Positions 8,699-18,096 of a DNA stretch of 64,000 nucleotides are shown in pieces. The notes beneath the pieces are model-generated. The model was not told where the DNA came from. It made no database searches and saw only the letters and a list, made by a program, of their open reading frames with translations. The stretch's first letter is position 1. The number at the start of each line of letters is the position of its first letter. Made by a program: the position numbers and the translations under genes. Source of the DNA: Pseudomonas sp. FEN (GTDB taxonomy: Bacteria > Pseudomonadota > Gammaproteobacteria > Pseudomonadales > Pseudomonadaceae); contig NZ_CAJFDC010000033.1 in the NCBI RefSeq assembly GCF_904067045.1, positions 1-64,000 on the forward strand, written 5' to 3'.

Positions 8699-9301
8699 AT
8701 GAGCTTCAGCCCCCTGATTCGCCAACTGATCGATGCCTTGCGGGTACTCCCCGGCGTCGGCCAGAAAACCGCCCAGCGCATGGCCTTGCAACTGCTCGAG
8801 CGTGATCGCAGCGGCGGCTCGCGCCTGGCCCAGGCCCTGGGCCAGGCCATGGAAGGGGTGGGGCATTGTCGCCAGTGCCGCACCCTCACCGAAGACGATC
8901 TGTGCCCGCAATGCGCCGACCCTCGGCGTGATGACAGCCTGTTGTGCGTGGTCGAAGGACCGATGGATGTCTATGCGGTGGAGCAGACGGGTTACCGTGG
9001 CCGCTATTTCGTGCTCAAGGGACATTTGTCACCACTCGATGGCCTTGGCCCGGAAGCCATCGGTATCCCGCAGTTGCTGGCGCGAATCGAAGAGCAGGGC
9101 AGTTTCTCCGAGATCATCCTCGCCACCAACCCGACCGTGGAAGGTGAAGCCACGGCGCATTACATCGCCCAGTTGCTGGTCCACAAAGGCCTGATCACCT
9201 CGCGTATCGCCCATGGCGTGCCGCTGGGAGGCGAGCTGGAACTGGTGGACGGTGGAACCCTGGCGCATTCGTTTGCCGGACGCAAGCCGATTTCGTTGTG
9301 A
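8699..9301 (+). CDS. recR: Recombination mediator RecR
   Basis: 200 aa, the usual RecR length, starting at ATG 8699 (MSFSPLIRQLIDALRVLPGV). It works with RecO and RecF to load RecA on SSB-coated gaps. Visible parts: the N-terminal HhH motif (LPGVGQKTAQRMA), the four-Cys zinc finger (CRQCRTLTEDDLCPQCADP), a Toprim domain (LCVVEGPMDVYAVEQTG ... EIILATNPTVEGEATA) and a C-terminal Walker-B-like segment. Last gene of the dnaX cluster. Confidence 0.97.
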   Translation: MSFSPLIRQLIDALRVLPGVGQKTAQRMALQLLERDRSGGSRLAQALGQAMEGVGHCRQCRTLTEDDLCPQCADPRRDDSLLCVVEGPMDVYAVEQTGYRGRYFVLKGHLSPLDGLGPEAIGIPQLLARIEEQGSFSEIILATNPTVEGEATAHYIAQLLVHKGLITSRIAHGVPLGGELELVDGGTLAHSFAGRKPISL

Positions 9302-9326
9302 GCCAGCCAGGCGTGCTCGCAACGCT

Positions 9327-9380
9327 CCGGGCCTGCCGGGTTCGCGGTCGCGCCCAGGTGGCGCGACACGTGTAACCCGG
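9327..9380. terminator. Long hairpin between convergent genes
   Basis: Inner stem GTCGCGCC/GGCGCGAC (9347-9354 with 9360-9367) nested in an outer stem CCGGGTT/AACCCGG (9336-9342 with 9374-9380). It lies between the recR stop and the convergent small gene at 9386. No T-tract follows, so a terminator role is inferred from position and symmetry. Confidence 0.5.
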
Positions 9381-9385
9381 AGGGC

Positions 9386-9580
9386 TCAGGAGGTCAGCAG
9401 CAGCAGGATCTGGTCCATGCGATTGTTGGCAATCCAGGCCAGGGGCGCGCCGATCACCGCTGCCGCGCCGGCAATGTAGGTCAGTCGGTTCTTGATGGAT
9501 TTGACATCGTTGCGCACCTCGTTCAGGTCGCGGTGGATGTATTCGAAGCGGGTTTCCAGCTCTGTGATTCGGGGTTCCAT
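9386..9580 (-). CDS. Small coiled-coil plus transmembrane protein
   Basis: 64 aa protein of unknown function. The start at 9580 is preferred because GGAGG precedes it by 6 nt; an upstream in-frame ATG at 9718 would add 46 residues of weak coding character. Residues ~5-38 are a charged amphipathic helix (TRFEYIHRDLNEVRNDVKS) and residues ~39-60 a hydrophobic segment (LTYIAGAAAVIGAPLAWIA). The layout resembles small haemolysin-XhlA-like phage proteins, but the match is only architectural. Confidence 0.7.
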   Translation of the reverse strand: MEPRITELETRFEYIHRDLNEVRNDVKSIKNRLTYIAGAAAVIGAPLAWIANNRMDQILLLLTS

Positions 9581-9870
9581 AGCATCGCCTCCAGGGGTAC
9601 GGGTCGTCTTGGCCTTGTCATGGCGGGGCGGAAATTGCAGTGTCGCGTCTTGCTGATCCGGCTCGTGGGCCGAAGCGCTCAGGCGCGCTGCCGTGCAGTG
9701 CTGTAGCTCGACTTCCATGTGAATGTGCTTCCTCGATGGTTCAGGTCCAGAGTGTTATTCGCTCGATAAAAAGAGCTTGAAGAAATTCGCCTGATTTCGC
9801 TTCCGGGTCAATTGAGGTTGTTCGCTGATGCTTATCGGAAAAGTCCTCAGCGTTTGACGGCTCTGCTCAG

Positions 9871-10800
9871 TCAGGCATACGGGCTGTCCCAGTAGCGTTT
9901 GTACATGCCCAGGTTTTTTTTCAGGCGCATGGGTAAATAGTGCTCTTGCTGGCTCAGTTTGTAGGCGAGCAGTTTCACCGCGTTGCGCCATAGCGAACCG
10001 GGCCAGGCCAGCCAGCGCGCGGGACCGAGGAACTTGAGTTCCGAGACCACGTAGCGCAGACCCTCGCCGCCGGCCCCGCCGAACTGCTGGCGAATCCAGG
10101 GCTCGCGGGCGTGGAAGATACCGATATCGAAGTAGCGTCGGAACTCTTCACCGGGGCTGTAGTTATGGGAATGTCGGCAACGCGCGCGGCCTTCGTAGGC
10201 GATCTTCCACCCGGCTTGCAGCATTTTTGCCGCGACATACATGTCTTCCGACAGAATCACATGCGGGGGAAAGCCGCCGACCTCGATCAGGGCCTGGCGT
10301 CGATAGGCGGAGAAGGAATTGGACACGAAGGCGGTCTTGATCCCCAGCCTGGGGACGTCGGCCAGGCTTTTGACGAGAGAGGTCGGCGGGTAGTTGAACA
10401 ACCTGGCGTGTATGGCCAGGGGGGTGGCATCCAGGTGTGGCAGTTGTCGACCGCAGACGGCGCCGACCTGCTCGTCGGCAAAGGGCCGAACGATGTTGGC
10501 GATGCCTTCGGGATCGTCCAGGTAGGCATCCTGGGTCATGAACACATAGAGTTCGTAGCCGGGGTTGCGCTCGACCATCCATTGGCGGGTACCCCCGTGG
10601 TTGAAGTCCTGGCTGTCGATGCGCCGCACCTGCGGGCAGCGCGCGCAGGCCAGCTCAAAGGTTCCGTCGCTGGAGCTGGAGTCGACGATCAGGGTGTCGA
10701 AGGTTGCCGTCTGGGTCGCCAGGGAGTCGAGCAGGCGTTCCAGCTCGCGGCGTCCGTTATAGGTCGGAATCACTACGGCTACTTGAGGGGTCGACATCAT
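9871..10800 (-). CDS. pslC: GT2 glycosyltransferase, PslC-like
   Basis: 309 aa family 2 glycosyltransferase, soluble. It has the GT-A N-terminus (VAVVIPTYNGRRELERLLDS), VDSSSSDGT, TQDAYLDD as the metal/sugar region, and SEDMYVAAK as the acceptor-side motif. Residues around SNSFSAYRRQ and FYARE-like segments resemble rhamnosyltransferases. Length is close to PAO1 PslC. It is the last gene of the psl-type operon, 13 bp after pslK, whereas P. aeruginosa has pslC right after pslB. The assignment as PslC is inferred from family and operon membership. Confidence 0.75.
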   Translation of the reverse strand: MMSTPQVAVVIPTYNGRRELERLLDSLATQTATFDTLIVDSSSSDGTFELACARCPQVRRIDSQDFNHGGTRQWMVERNPGYELYVFMTQDAYLDDPEGIANIVRPFADEQVGAVCGRQLPHLDATPLAIHARLFNYPPTSLVKSLADVPRLGIKTAFVSNSFSAYRRQALIEVGGFPPHVILSEDMYVAAKMLQAGWKIAYEGRARCRHSHNYSPGEEFRRYFDIGIFHAREPWIRQQFGGAGGEGLRYVVSELKFLGPARWLAWPGSLWRNAVKLLAYKLSQQEHYLPMRLKKNLGMYKRYWDSPYA

Positions 10801-10813
10801 TCGCGCTCCAGGG

Positions 10814-12244
10814 TCAGCCGGGCAGGGAGCGCCAGGGGCGCAGCCATGCGGCCAGGGTCATCAGCAGGATCAGGCTGCTCAGGCTGCTCAGGCCCAGTGG
10901 CAACCAGACACCGTGCAGGGGATGCAGGGCCAGCGCGGCCCCGAGCATGACCGCCAACCCCAGCACGGCATGGCTGCGCCACGGCACCTGGCTCAGCAAC
11001 TGTTGGCGGCGCAGCAGCAGCAGGCCGGTGAGCATCACCCCGCAGATGGCGGCCAAGGCGATGCCGATCAGGCCGAGAAAATACGGCAGCACAGCCAACA
11101 GCAGGGCGTTGAGCAGGCTACCGCTCAGTTCGCAGGCGAGTGGCAGGCGGGTGTCTCCGGCGGCGTAGGCGTAGCGGGCGAGCAGGGCATTCCAGGCGCC
11201 GAAGGTCAACGGCACCGAAAACCAGGCCAGCAGTTCCGGCAACGGGCTGTCGGCGGCCTGCTGCGGCAGCAGCAGGCTGACCAGCGCCCCGGCGGCACCG
11301 ATCAGCCCGGCGACGGCGGGCAGGGTCAGCAAGGTGGCGCTGGCCAGGCCCTTGCGCAGCAGGACCAGGCGTGCGCTGCCCTGGCTGCCGCTCATCAGGC
11401 CGAGGAGTACCTGGTTCAGGCTCATCAGGGCAATCAGTGGCAGGTTGATCAGTTTGCGCGCCAGGTTGATCCAGGTCACGGCGCCTTCGCCCAGCAATGA
11501 GGCGACCATGCGCTCGAGCAAGGCCAGGCCCTGGCTGGCCAGGTTGCTGCCGAGCAGCGGACCGATGCGTTGCACCAGTTCCTTTACGGCGCCGGGCGCG
11601 TGGCCGGGTTGCCAGGGCTTCCAGCCGCAGCGGTACAAGGCCGGCAGCAGCAGGGCTGGCATCAGCAGGCTGCCGAGCACACAGGCGCCGGCCAGGCCGA
11701 TCGGGGTCGCGGCCTGGCGCAGGAGCGCCAGGTACAACACCGGTGGCAGGTTGAACAGCAGCGAGCCGAGCCCGGCCAGGACGAAGCGTGAACGGGCCTG
11801 CAAGGGGATGCAGAACAAGGCATGCAGAATAAAGCCGGGGGCGCACCAGGCCAGCCAGCGCAGGCTGCTCCCGGCCAGCGCATAGCCCTGGCTGTCGAGT
11901 CCCGGTCCGATCAAGCGGATCCACAGCGGCGAGCCCGCGCTCAGCAACAGGGCCAGCAGCAGGCCGCAGAGCAGCAGCCTGGGCGCCAGGGCGCCGAGCC
12001 AGGCGGTTTGCTCGGCGGCCGCGCGTTGTTGGTAGAGTGGCAGCGCCGCCGCGCTGAGCAGGCCGGCCGCCAGGGCCATGCGCAAGGCTTCGGGGAGGAA
12101 CAGCGCGACCAGGAAGCTGTCGCTGCGCCCACCGGCGCCCCAGGCGGCGACCAGCAGCCACTCCCGGGCGAACCCGGCGGCGAGGCCCGTGAGGGTCGCC
12201 AGGGTCAGCCACAGGGTTGAGCCGAGCAGTTTCGAGTCTGGCAT
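10814..12244 (-). CDS. pslK: MurJ/Wzx-type polysaccharide flippase, PslK-like
   Basis: 476 aa inner-membrane protein with about 12-14 hydrophobic segments and the MVF/MATE fold pattern of MurJ-like flippases (AREWLLVAAWGAGGRSDSFLVALFLPEALR). It is proposed to flip the lipid-linked Psl repeat unit to the periplasm. Length is close to PAO1 PslK. It begins 9 bp after the acetyltransferase stop and is followed by pslC. Confidence 0.85.
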   Translation of the reverse strand: MPDSKLLGSTLWLTLATLTGLAAGFAREWLLVAAWGAGGRSDSFLVALFLPEALRMALAAGLLSAAALPLYQQRAAAEQTAWLGALAPRLLLCGLLLALLLSAGSPLWIRLIGPGLDSQGYALAGSSLRWLAWCAPGFILHALFCIPLQARSRFVLAGLGSLLFNLPPVLYLALLRQAATPIGLAGACVLGSLLMPALLLPALYRCGWKPWQPGHAPGAVKELVQRIGPLLGSNLASQGLALLERMVASLLGEGAVTWINLARKLINLPLIALMSLNQVLLGLMSGSQGSARLVLLRKGLASATLLTLPAVAGLIGAAGALVSLLLPQQAADSPLPELLAWFSVPLTFGAWNALLARYAYAAGDTRLPLACELSGSLLNALLLAVLPYFLGLIGIALAAICGVMLTGLLLLRRQQLLSQVPWRSHAVLGLAVMLGAALALHPLHGVWLPLGLSSLSSLILLMTLAAWLRPWRSLPG

Positions 12245-12253
12245 GCCCGTGCC

Positions 12254-13075
12254 TCAGTGGAACAACGTGAACAGGCCCTTGCCGCCTACCTTGTAGTTCA
12301 GGTCGTGGCAGCGTTCGCCCTTGATCGCCGCGTCCGGGCCGCCGACGATGGCATAGGCCGGAATCGGCTTGGACACCACGCACTGGCCACCGACCACGGC
12401 GCCTTCGCCGATATCGGCGCCGAACGAGATCAGGGCGCGGCTGGCTATCCAGGCGTAGTCACGGATATGGATCGATCCGCCGACGGCCCAGAATTCCGCG
12501 GCCTGGAGATCATGGCCACCGCCCACGATCAGCACATGGGAGGCAATGGTCACGTGGTCACCGATGATCAGGCCGCCTCGAGCGTCCAGTTGGCAATGCC
12601 AGCCGACCGTGCTGTCGTTGCCGATCCTCAGGTTGTCCACGCCCAGCACTTCGGTGTTGCGCCACACGGTCGAGCCCTTGCCGATCTTCGCCCCGCCCGC
12701 GCGTAGCCACAACAGCCTCAACGTATGGCTGGGAATCTTGCAGATGATGAGGTTGTAGACCTGCTCCCAGCTGCGCAGCATCCGGTCGCGCAGGGTCGGC
12801 CAGTTGATCCCGTACAGCGGCATCAGCGTGCTCTTGAGCTCGCGACCGAGCAAGGCATAGAAGCGCCGGGCCAGGGGCGGTTCGATCCGCGGTTCGATAT
12901 TCAGATAGCTGATGAAACACAGCGTGTTGCCCTTGCGCGGCTGTTCGAAACACACGTCGTTTTCCAGCATCCATTGGTAGCTGCTATCCAGTTCTTCCAG
13001 GCTGACGCCCATTTTCTCGGCGTATTCGGGCAGTGCCTGCCTCAGGTTCAACGAGTGGAATATGCGGTGTTTCAT
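12254..13075 (-). CDS. Hexapeptide-repeat acetyltransferase in the psl operon
   Basis: 273 aa. An N-terminal ~110-residue region of unknown function precedes a left-handed beta-helix acyltransferase domain (IGKGSTVWRNTEVLGVDNLRIGNDSTVGWHCQLDARGG..., then VTIASHVLIVGGGHDLQ) of the WcaF/NodL/serine-acetyltransferase type. The C-terminus (GAVVGGQCVVSKPIPAYAIVGGPDA) is typical. It probably O-acetylates a Psl sugar in the cytoplasm using acetyl-CoA. The ATG at 13075 overlaps the pslJ stop (ATGA), so translation is coupled. It differs in fold from the membrane acyltransferase PslL of P. aeruginosa. Confidence 0.85.
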   Translation of the reverse strand: MKHRIFHSLNLRQALPEYAEKMGVSLEELDSSYQWMLENDVCFEQPRKGNTLCFISYLNIEPRIEPPLARRFYALLGRELKSTLMPLYGINWPTLRDRMLRSWEQVYNLIICKIPSHTLRLLWLRAGGAKIGKGSTVWRNTEVLGVDNLRIGNDSTVGWHCQLDARGGLIIGDHVTIASHVLIVGGGHDLQAAEFWAVGGSIHIRDYAWIASRALISFGADIGEGAVVGGQCVVSKPIPAYAIVGGPDAAIKGERCHDLNYKVGGKGLFTLFH

Positions 13076-14460
13076 GGGCGGACTCCTGGTCGAGGGGTGG
13101 CTTTGAGCTTGAGGCGCCAGGCTTCGTGCAGGTTCAGGCCGAGCAGCAGCCAGAACAAGGCGATCAGCACTTGGGTGAAACTGAAATAGTGGTCGAAGAA
13201 CCCGCTGAGCAGCGCCGCCATGAGGCCACACGTGCTGCCGAGCCAGATCGCGTTGTCTTCGCTCAGTTGGAGAGTCGCCAGGGACGAGCGGGTTTCACCC
13301 CACCAGCTCCAGATCACCGCGACAAACAGCAGCATGCCGGGCACGCCAAGCTTGTAGATGAAACTCAGCCACAGGTTGGAGATGCCCCACAGGCCGCTGC
13401 CGGGCACGGGCGGCTCGACCTTGAAGCCGATACCGAAAGGGTACCTGGCCATGGCATCGGGGAAGTGTGAGTATTCCTCGAAACGGACCTGGGTACTGGC
13501 GTCGTTGTTGGAAAAGAGCGCCAGCAGGCGGTCCTGCAGCGACGGGTAGAACATCAGTAGCAGGCTGCCGAACAGCAGGCCGGCGAGGATCAGTTGACTG
13601 GTGTAGGGCACGCGTTTGCGGGCCATCCAGAGCAGTACGATAAACAGGCTGAGCAACGCCCCGCGCGAGCCTGAAAGTAGCAGGCCGATCACGCCCAGGC
13701 CGGCTACCGCCAGGCCCAGTGCCCGCCGCCAGCCTTGGCGGGTCAGCCCGAAGCAAAAGGCCAGGGGCAACAGCAGAGCCATGGCCCCCCCCAGGGTGTT
13801 GGGATGCATCCAGGGCGAGCCCATGCGGTTGGACATCGCCGACAGGTTGTCGCCGAGCACGTCGATGTCGCCGTAGCCGAGTGTGGCGAGGATCGGCGTC
13901 ATGCTGGTGGCGGTTCCGTTCTTGAGGAACACCGGGATCGACAGCAACAGCAGTAGCAGGGTCCCGAGCAGCAAGCCGGTGACCAGCTGTTCGCGGGCTT
14001 TTTCCTGGCCCAGCAGCCGCGGTACCAGGAACAGTACGGACAGGTTGAGCAGCCAGCGTATCCAGTTCACCGCTCCGTTGCCCGCGGCGTTGATCGTCAA
14101 CTGGCCGATGATAAAGGGAACGGCGCTGAACACCATCAAGGCCGCCACCCAGCGTTCGGTGCGCAGCAGTGGCGGTTTGCGCGGCAGGTTGTCGAACAGG
14201 CTCTGTACCAGCACGCTGCCCCAGACCAGCAGGATCAGGGCCTCGGATAGCGTGGTGCGCAGGCCGACCTGTACCGTCGAGTAGGGCAGGAAGGTGGCGA
14301 GCACGCTGAACAGCAGCAGGCCCCAGAGCGGCTGGCGGACGATGCTCACCCCGCCACCGATGGCGAGCAGCAGCACGGCCACCTTGAACGGTGGCAGCAG
14401 CCAGGCCAGGATGCCAAAGACCAGGCCGGACAACAGGGCGATGGGTAGCGCCAAGGGCAT
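13072..14460 (-). CDS. pslJ: O-antigen ligase/polymerase-like membrane protein, PslJ-like
   Basis: 462 aa integral membrane protein with about 11-12 hydrophobic segments and a large periplasmic loop in the C-terminal half (residues ~300-390), the Wzy/WaaL topology. LLSGSRGALLSLFIVLLW, with its SGSRG motif, is typical of the family. It is the likely polymerase of the Wzx/Wzy-type Psl pathway. The ATG at 14460 overlaps the pslI stop by one base. Confidence 0.86.
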   Translation of the reverse strand: MPLALPIALLSGLVFGILAWLLPPFKVAVLLLAIGGGVSIVRQPLWGLLLFSVLATFLPYSTVQVGLRTTLSEALILLVWGSVLVQSLFDNLPRKPPLLRTERWVAALMVFSAVPFIIGQLTINAAGNGAVNWIRWLLNLSVLFLVPRLLGQEKAREQLVTGLLLGTLLLLLLSIPVFLKNGTATSMTPILATLGYGDIDVLGDNLSAMSNRMGSPWMHPNTLGGAMALLLPLAFCFGLTRQGWRRALGLAVAGLGVIGLLLSGSRGALLSLFIVLLWMARKRVPYTSQLILAGLLFGSLLLMFYPSLQDRLLALFSNNDASTQVRFEEYSHFPDAMARYPFGIGFKVEPPVPGSGLWGISNLWLSFIYKLGVPGMLLFVAVIWSWWGETRSSLATLQLSEDNAIWLGSTCGLMAALLSGFFDHYFSFTQVLIALFWLLLGLNLHEAWRLKLKATPRPGVRP

Positions 14461-15560
14461 TATTTCAGCTCCTCGATCAGGTGATTGAAACGCTCCCGGT
14501 AGGCCGCCGTGGCGTAACCCTTGGCCCAGGCCCGCAGCGTGTCGGGATCCTCGTTGGGGGTGGCGGTCAGGCGGACCATCAGCGCGCTGAGGGCCGGGCC
14601 GTCGGTGGGCGAGAAGCGCGGGCTGTCCGGCGGGGTGATCTCGTCCAGCGCCGAACCGCTGGCGACGGCCACCGGGGTGCCGACGCCGAGGGCCTCGATA
14701 ACCGGCAGGCCGAAGCCTTCGGCATAGGACGGTTGCCACAAACGCTCGGCCTGTTGGTACACGCCGTGCAGCTGCGCGTCGCTGAGGTCGCTGAGGTAGT
14801 GCAGGCCCGGCAGATGTCGCAGTGTTGCGGGGAGGTCGTCGGGGGCGCCGATCAGCACCAGCTCCGGCACCTCGGACGATAGCTGGCGGGCGGCCTGCCA
14901 GGCGCTGACGAACCAAGGGATGTTCTTGCGCGGTTCGCGGGTGCCGACGACCAGCCAGTAGCGCGCGGGCATTTGTAAGTCAGTGATGTCGGCGGCTTCG
15001 CCGGTGAAACCGCTGACCAGGTTGGGCAACACCCGGATCTTGTCGCGGGCCTCGGGAAACCCCTTGAGCAACTCGTCGGCGGTGTATTGCGACGGTGTCC
15101 AGATCCGCTCGGCGACCTTGACCGAGTGATTGATCGACAGGCGGTCGGTGACGCGATAGACGTGTTCCTTGAGTTTCGAGCCGTGCCGGTTTTGCAAGGT
15201 CAACTGGAACAGGTCATGCAGTTGCAACACATAGCGCAGGCCGGCGGGCTTGCGCCCCAGCGGCAGGCCCATGTTGGCGTTACAGAGGTAGACCTCGATT
15301 CCGGCTTCGCGCAGTGCGCCGGGCAGGAAGCCGGCCTCGAAGCGCAGGCGTACCGGCAGGCGGTGTACGCCTTGTAACGGCGCCCCCCACTTCGGACAGT
15401 GGACGCGGCGCCGCAGCGGGTGATCCTCCGGGGCCACGCCGAACAGTTGCAGGCTCACCTCGGGATGGGCCCGCAGGGCTTGCTCCAGGGCCAGGTTCTG
15501 ACGGCCGAAACCGCTGTGGGGGTAGCCCGCTGCCGGGCGATAATCCAGACCTATGCGCAT
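14460..15560 (-). CDS. pslI: GT4 glycosyltransferase, PslI-like
   Basis: 366 aa, matching PslI in length. GT-B fold, family 4: N-terminal MRIGLDYRPAAGYPHSGFGR, hinge YWLVVGTREPRKNIP, and the C-terminal E-x7-E-type nucleotide-sugar site PSYAEGFGLPVIEALGVGTPVA. It transfers one sugar of the Psl repeat unit on the cytoplasmic face. It overlaps the pslH 3' end by 10 bp. Confidence 0.85.
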   Translation of the reverse strand: MRIGLDYRPAAGYPHSGFGRQNLALEQALRAHPEVSLQLFGVAPEDHPLRRRVHCPKWGAPLQGVHRLPVRLRFEAGFLPGALREAGIEVYLCNANMGLPLGRKPAGLRYVLQLHDLFQLTLQNRHGSKLKEHVYRVTDRLSINHSVKVAERIWTPSQYTADELLKGFPEARDKIRVLPNLVSGFTGEAADITDLQMPARYWLVVGTREPRKNIPWFVSAWQAARQLSSEVPELVLIGAPDDLPATLRHLPGLHYLSDLSDAQLHGVYQQAERLWQPSYAEGFGLPVIEALGVGTPVAVASGSALDEITPPDSPRFSPTDGPALSALMVRLTATPNEDPDTLRAWAKGYATAAYRERFNHLIEELK

Positions 15561-16774
15561 ACGGACTCTGTTTCCTTGGGAGGGGGAGGGGGGATTCGGC
15601 GATAGACCGCTTCCAGTTGCGCGGCAGCGACGTTCCAGTCGTGCTCGGCCTTGACGTAGGTCCGGCCGGCTTCGGCGATCTGCCGCAGTCGCGATGGCTG
15701 TTCAAGGACGTCGGCGAGCATCCGGGCGAGGGTTTGCGGGTCTTCGCTGCCCAGATAGTGCTGGCCGTTTTCTACCCGTAGGCCCGACACGCCCTGGCCA
15801 GTGCTGACTACCGGCAGGCCGGCGGCCATGGCTTCGAGGACCTTGAGCTTGGACCCTCCACCCTGACGCAGGGGGGCGAAGAACACTGACGCCGTACTTT
15901 GCAGGGCGCGCAGATCGGGGACGAAGCCCCGCCACTCGATACGCCGATCGCTCCAGCGCGCGCGCCAGGCATCCGGCAAGCCGAATCCGGCAATGGCGAA
16001 ACGCACTTGTGGGTTGATCCGCCACAGGGCCGGGAGAATTTCCTCCAGGGCCCACTCGACGGCATCCAGGTTCGGACTGTATTCGTAGTTGCCGATAAAC
16101 AGCAGGCGCCGGGCCTGGAAGTCGGGTTGGACGCCGGCATAGAGGTCGCTGTCGACACCGTTGACAACCACCGCCACTGGCTGGCCGGTATGCCGGCGCA
16201 GGACCTCGGCGTCCTCCTGGGTCACGGCGATCAGTTCGGCGGCCTGGCGAAACACCCGGCTTTCCCAGCGCCGGTAGCGCCATTGGTCATAGCGTGTGAA
16301 AGGTTTCATCCAGCCCGGCAGACGGTCATAACTGGCGGCGCCGAGGGCTGACTCGACATTGTGTTCGGTGAGAATGAACGGGCGCCCGGCGTCAATCAGC
16401 GGTTGCTCGAAGGGTTGGAAGCTGTAGCTATGCTCGATCTGGATCACATCCCAGTCTTCTTCCAGCAAGGTGCGCAAGCGGGTCTGCAGGGGCGGTGCCA
16501 GGCCGTTGATCACGGTCAGCATCGGGTAGGGCGCCAACAGCACGCCGAGCAGGGTCTTCAGGCTACGCAACGAACGTCGCGGCACCACGATCAGGCGCTC
16601 GACAATGGGCGCGAGGGCCTGGCGCGTGGCCTCGTCGACCTGGCTTTTCGCCTGCACCAGCAGGGTTATGCGATGCCCGCGCGCCGCGAGGCTGCGCAGC
16701 AGGTGAAATTGCCGGGTCTTGCCGCCGCTGGTGGTGGGCCAAGGCAGATAGGGCAGGGTCCAGAGAATTTTCAT
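15551..16774 (-). CDS. pslH: GT4 glycosyltransferase, PslH-like
   Basis: 407 aa GT-B glycosyltransferase. The N-terminus has the sugar-acceptor loop (MKILWTLPYLPWPTTSGGKTR), and the C-terminal half has RRLLFIGNYEYSPNLDAVEW and FFAPLRQGGGSKLKVLEAMAAGLPVVSTG. The ATG at 16774 is chosen because it forms an ATGA overlap with the pslG stop; an in-frame ATG at 16783 is also possible. Member of the Psl glycosyltransferase set with PslC, PslF and PslI. Confidence 0.85.
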   Translation of the reverse strand: MKILWTLPYLPWPTTSGGKTRQFHLLRSLAARGHRITLLVQAKSQVDEATRQALAPIVERLIVVPRRSLRSLKTLLGVLLAPYPMLTVINGLAPPLQTRLRTLLEEDWDVIQIEHSYSFQPFEQPLIDAGRPFILTEHNVESALGAASYDRLPGWMKPFTRYDQWRYRRWESRVFRQAAELIAVTQEDAEVLRRHTGQPVAVVVNGVDSDLYAGVQPDFQARRLLFIGNYEYSPNLDAVEWALEEILPALWRINPQVRFAIAGFGLPDAWRARWSDRRIEWRGFVPDLRALQSTASVFFAPLRQGGGSKLKVLEAMAAGLPVVSTGQGVSGLRVENGQHYLGSEDPQTLARMLADVLEQPSRLRQIAEAGRTYVKAEHDWNVAAAQLEAVYRRIPPPPPKETESVCA

Positions 16775-18096
16775 GGCGTCCATACCAATAGCTGCAGGCT
16801 GGTTTTCAGCGGCACGGTAATGGCTGTGCCATCGCTCAGGTTCGTGTGGCTGCCGGCCAGGGGGTCGAACAGTGTCGCCTGGGTCACCCCGGGCAGTTGC
16901 AGGCTCTGACCGCTGGCGCTCCAGAACATCCAGACATGGGCACCGTCGTTGCGGGTCCAGGCGATGTTGTACAGGTCGGTCGGCGCGTTGTTCGACACCG
17001 GGGCATCGGCGGGCAGGAGTCGCGGACCGGTGACGTTGAGGAAGTTCCGCAGCGCGGTATAGACCGGTTTCGGTTGGCCGTCGAGGTCGAGCAGGCCGTA
17101 GTAGCGGTCACGCGGGCTGACCCGGGCATCCAGGTCGCTGAGATTGAACAGGAAGACCCGTTGGTAGTCCATGGCGCTCATCAGGGCCAGGCGCCGCAGG
17201 GTGTAGTCGGCCTGCCCGTCGATGCCGATCAGGGCCTGCATTTCCCGGGGGCCGTCATAGCTCGACCAACCCCACTCGGTTGCCCAGACCTGGGCGACGC
17301 CATTGTTGTGCAGCGCGCTGTTGAGGGCATTGCCACGGACCAGGAAGTCCTGGGCGGCGGCGTCGTCGCCTTCTGGCAGTTGGGAGTAGGGATGATAGGC
17401 GGCGATAAGGTTTTGTCCGGCCAGACCCTGCTTCAACAGGATATCGAGAATCAACCCGGGGGTGCTGTGCATCTGGCTGTAATAGGCCATGCCGGCGGCG
17501 GCGATGGCTTTGCCCGGCACCTGGGCACGGATGGCATCGGCCGTCGTGGTCAGCAGTCGATAGTAGGCCGTGGGGTCTTCCTTGGGCCGCCAGAAGATGT
17601 TCGGTTCGTTCCAGACCTGCCAGGTACTCACTTGCGGGTAACGCTGGGCCAGGCTGACCATGCGCGAGGCGAACAGCTTGAAGTCGCTGGGCGGGTATTG
17701 GTCGCGGTTCGAGGTACCGGCCGGGGCGCTGCTGGCGAAAGGCGGCGAGCCGACCAGGTAGGCGATGGTGTTATAGCCGTGACGCTGCATCGCGGCCATG
17801 GCGCCGTCCAGTTCGCGCCACTGCAGATCCCCCTGGTGGGGTTCGATGATGAACCAGTGAATAGTCAGGCGTACCCAGTTCAGGCCCAGGGCATCGAGCC
17901 GCGCCATCTGTTTCTGGTAGACGGCCGGGTCGAAATACTGGAATTGCGCGTTGACCCCGAGAAAGTCTTTCCACTCCACCGCGCGAGGCGCCTTGAGCGT
18001 CGTCTGGGCGCTGACCCGGGGGCTCCAGGGCATCAGGCTGGCGACGCTCGCCAACACCAGCAGGGCCGGCAGCCAGAAAAAACCTCTACGCCACAT
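16771..18096 (-). CDS. pslG: Family 39-type glycoside hydrolase, PslG-like
   Basis: 441 aa, with an N-terminal hydrophobic anchor/signal (residues ~6-30) and a GH39-like TIM barrel. Both catalytic glutamates are seen: acid/base E164 in VWNEPN and nucleophile E274 in ATEWGWS, close to E165/E276 described for PAO1 PslG, an endoglycosidase acting on Psl. Periplasmic or inner-membrane-anchored location is expected. The ATG at 18096 follows a G-rich ribosome site and overlaps the pslF end by 11 bp; a GTG at 18111 is an alternative. Confidence 0.9.
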   Translation of the reverse strand: MWRRGFFWLPALLVLASVASLMPWSPRVSAQTTLKAPRAVEWKDFLGVNAQFQYFDPAVYQKQMARLDALGLNWVRLTIHWFIIEPHQGDLQWRELDGAMAAMQRHGYNTIAYLVGSPPFASSAPAGTSNRDQYPPSDFKLFASRMVSLAQRYPQVSTWQVWNEPNIFWRPKEDPTAYYRLLTTTADAIRAQVPGKAIAAAGMAYYSQMHSTPGLILDILLKQGLAGQNLIAAYHPYSQLPEGDDAAAQDFLVRGNALNSALHNNGVAQVWATEWGWSSYDGPREMQALIGIDGQADYTLRRLALMSAMDYQRVFLFNLSDLDARVSPRDRYYGLLDLDGQPKPVYTALRNFLNVTGPRLLPADAPVSNNAPTDLYNIAWTRNDGAHVWMFWSASGQSLQLPGVTQATLFDPLAGSHTNLSDGTAITVPLKTSLQLLVWTP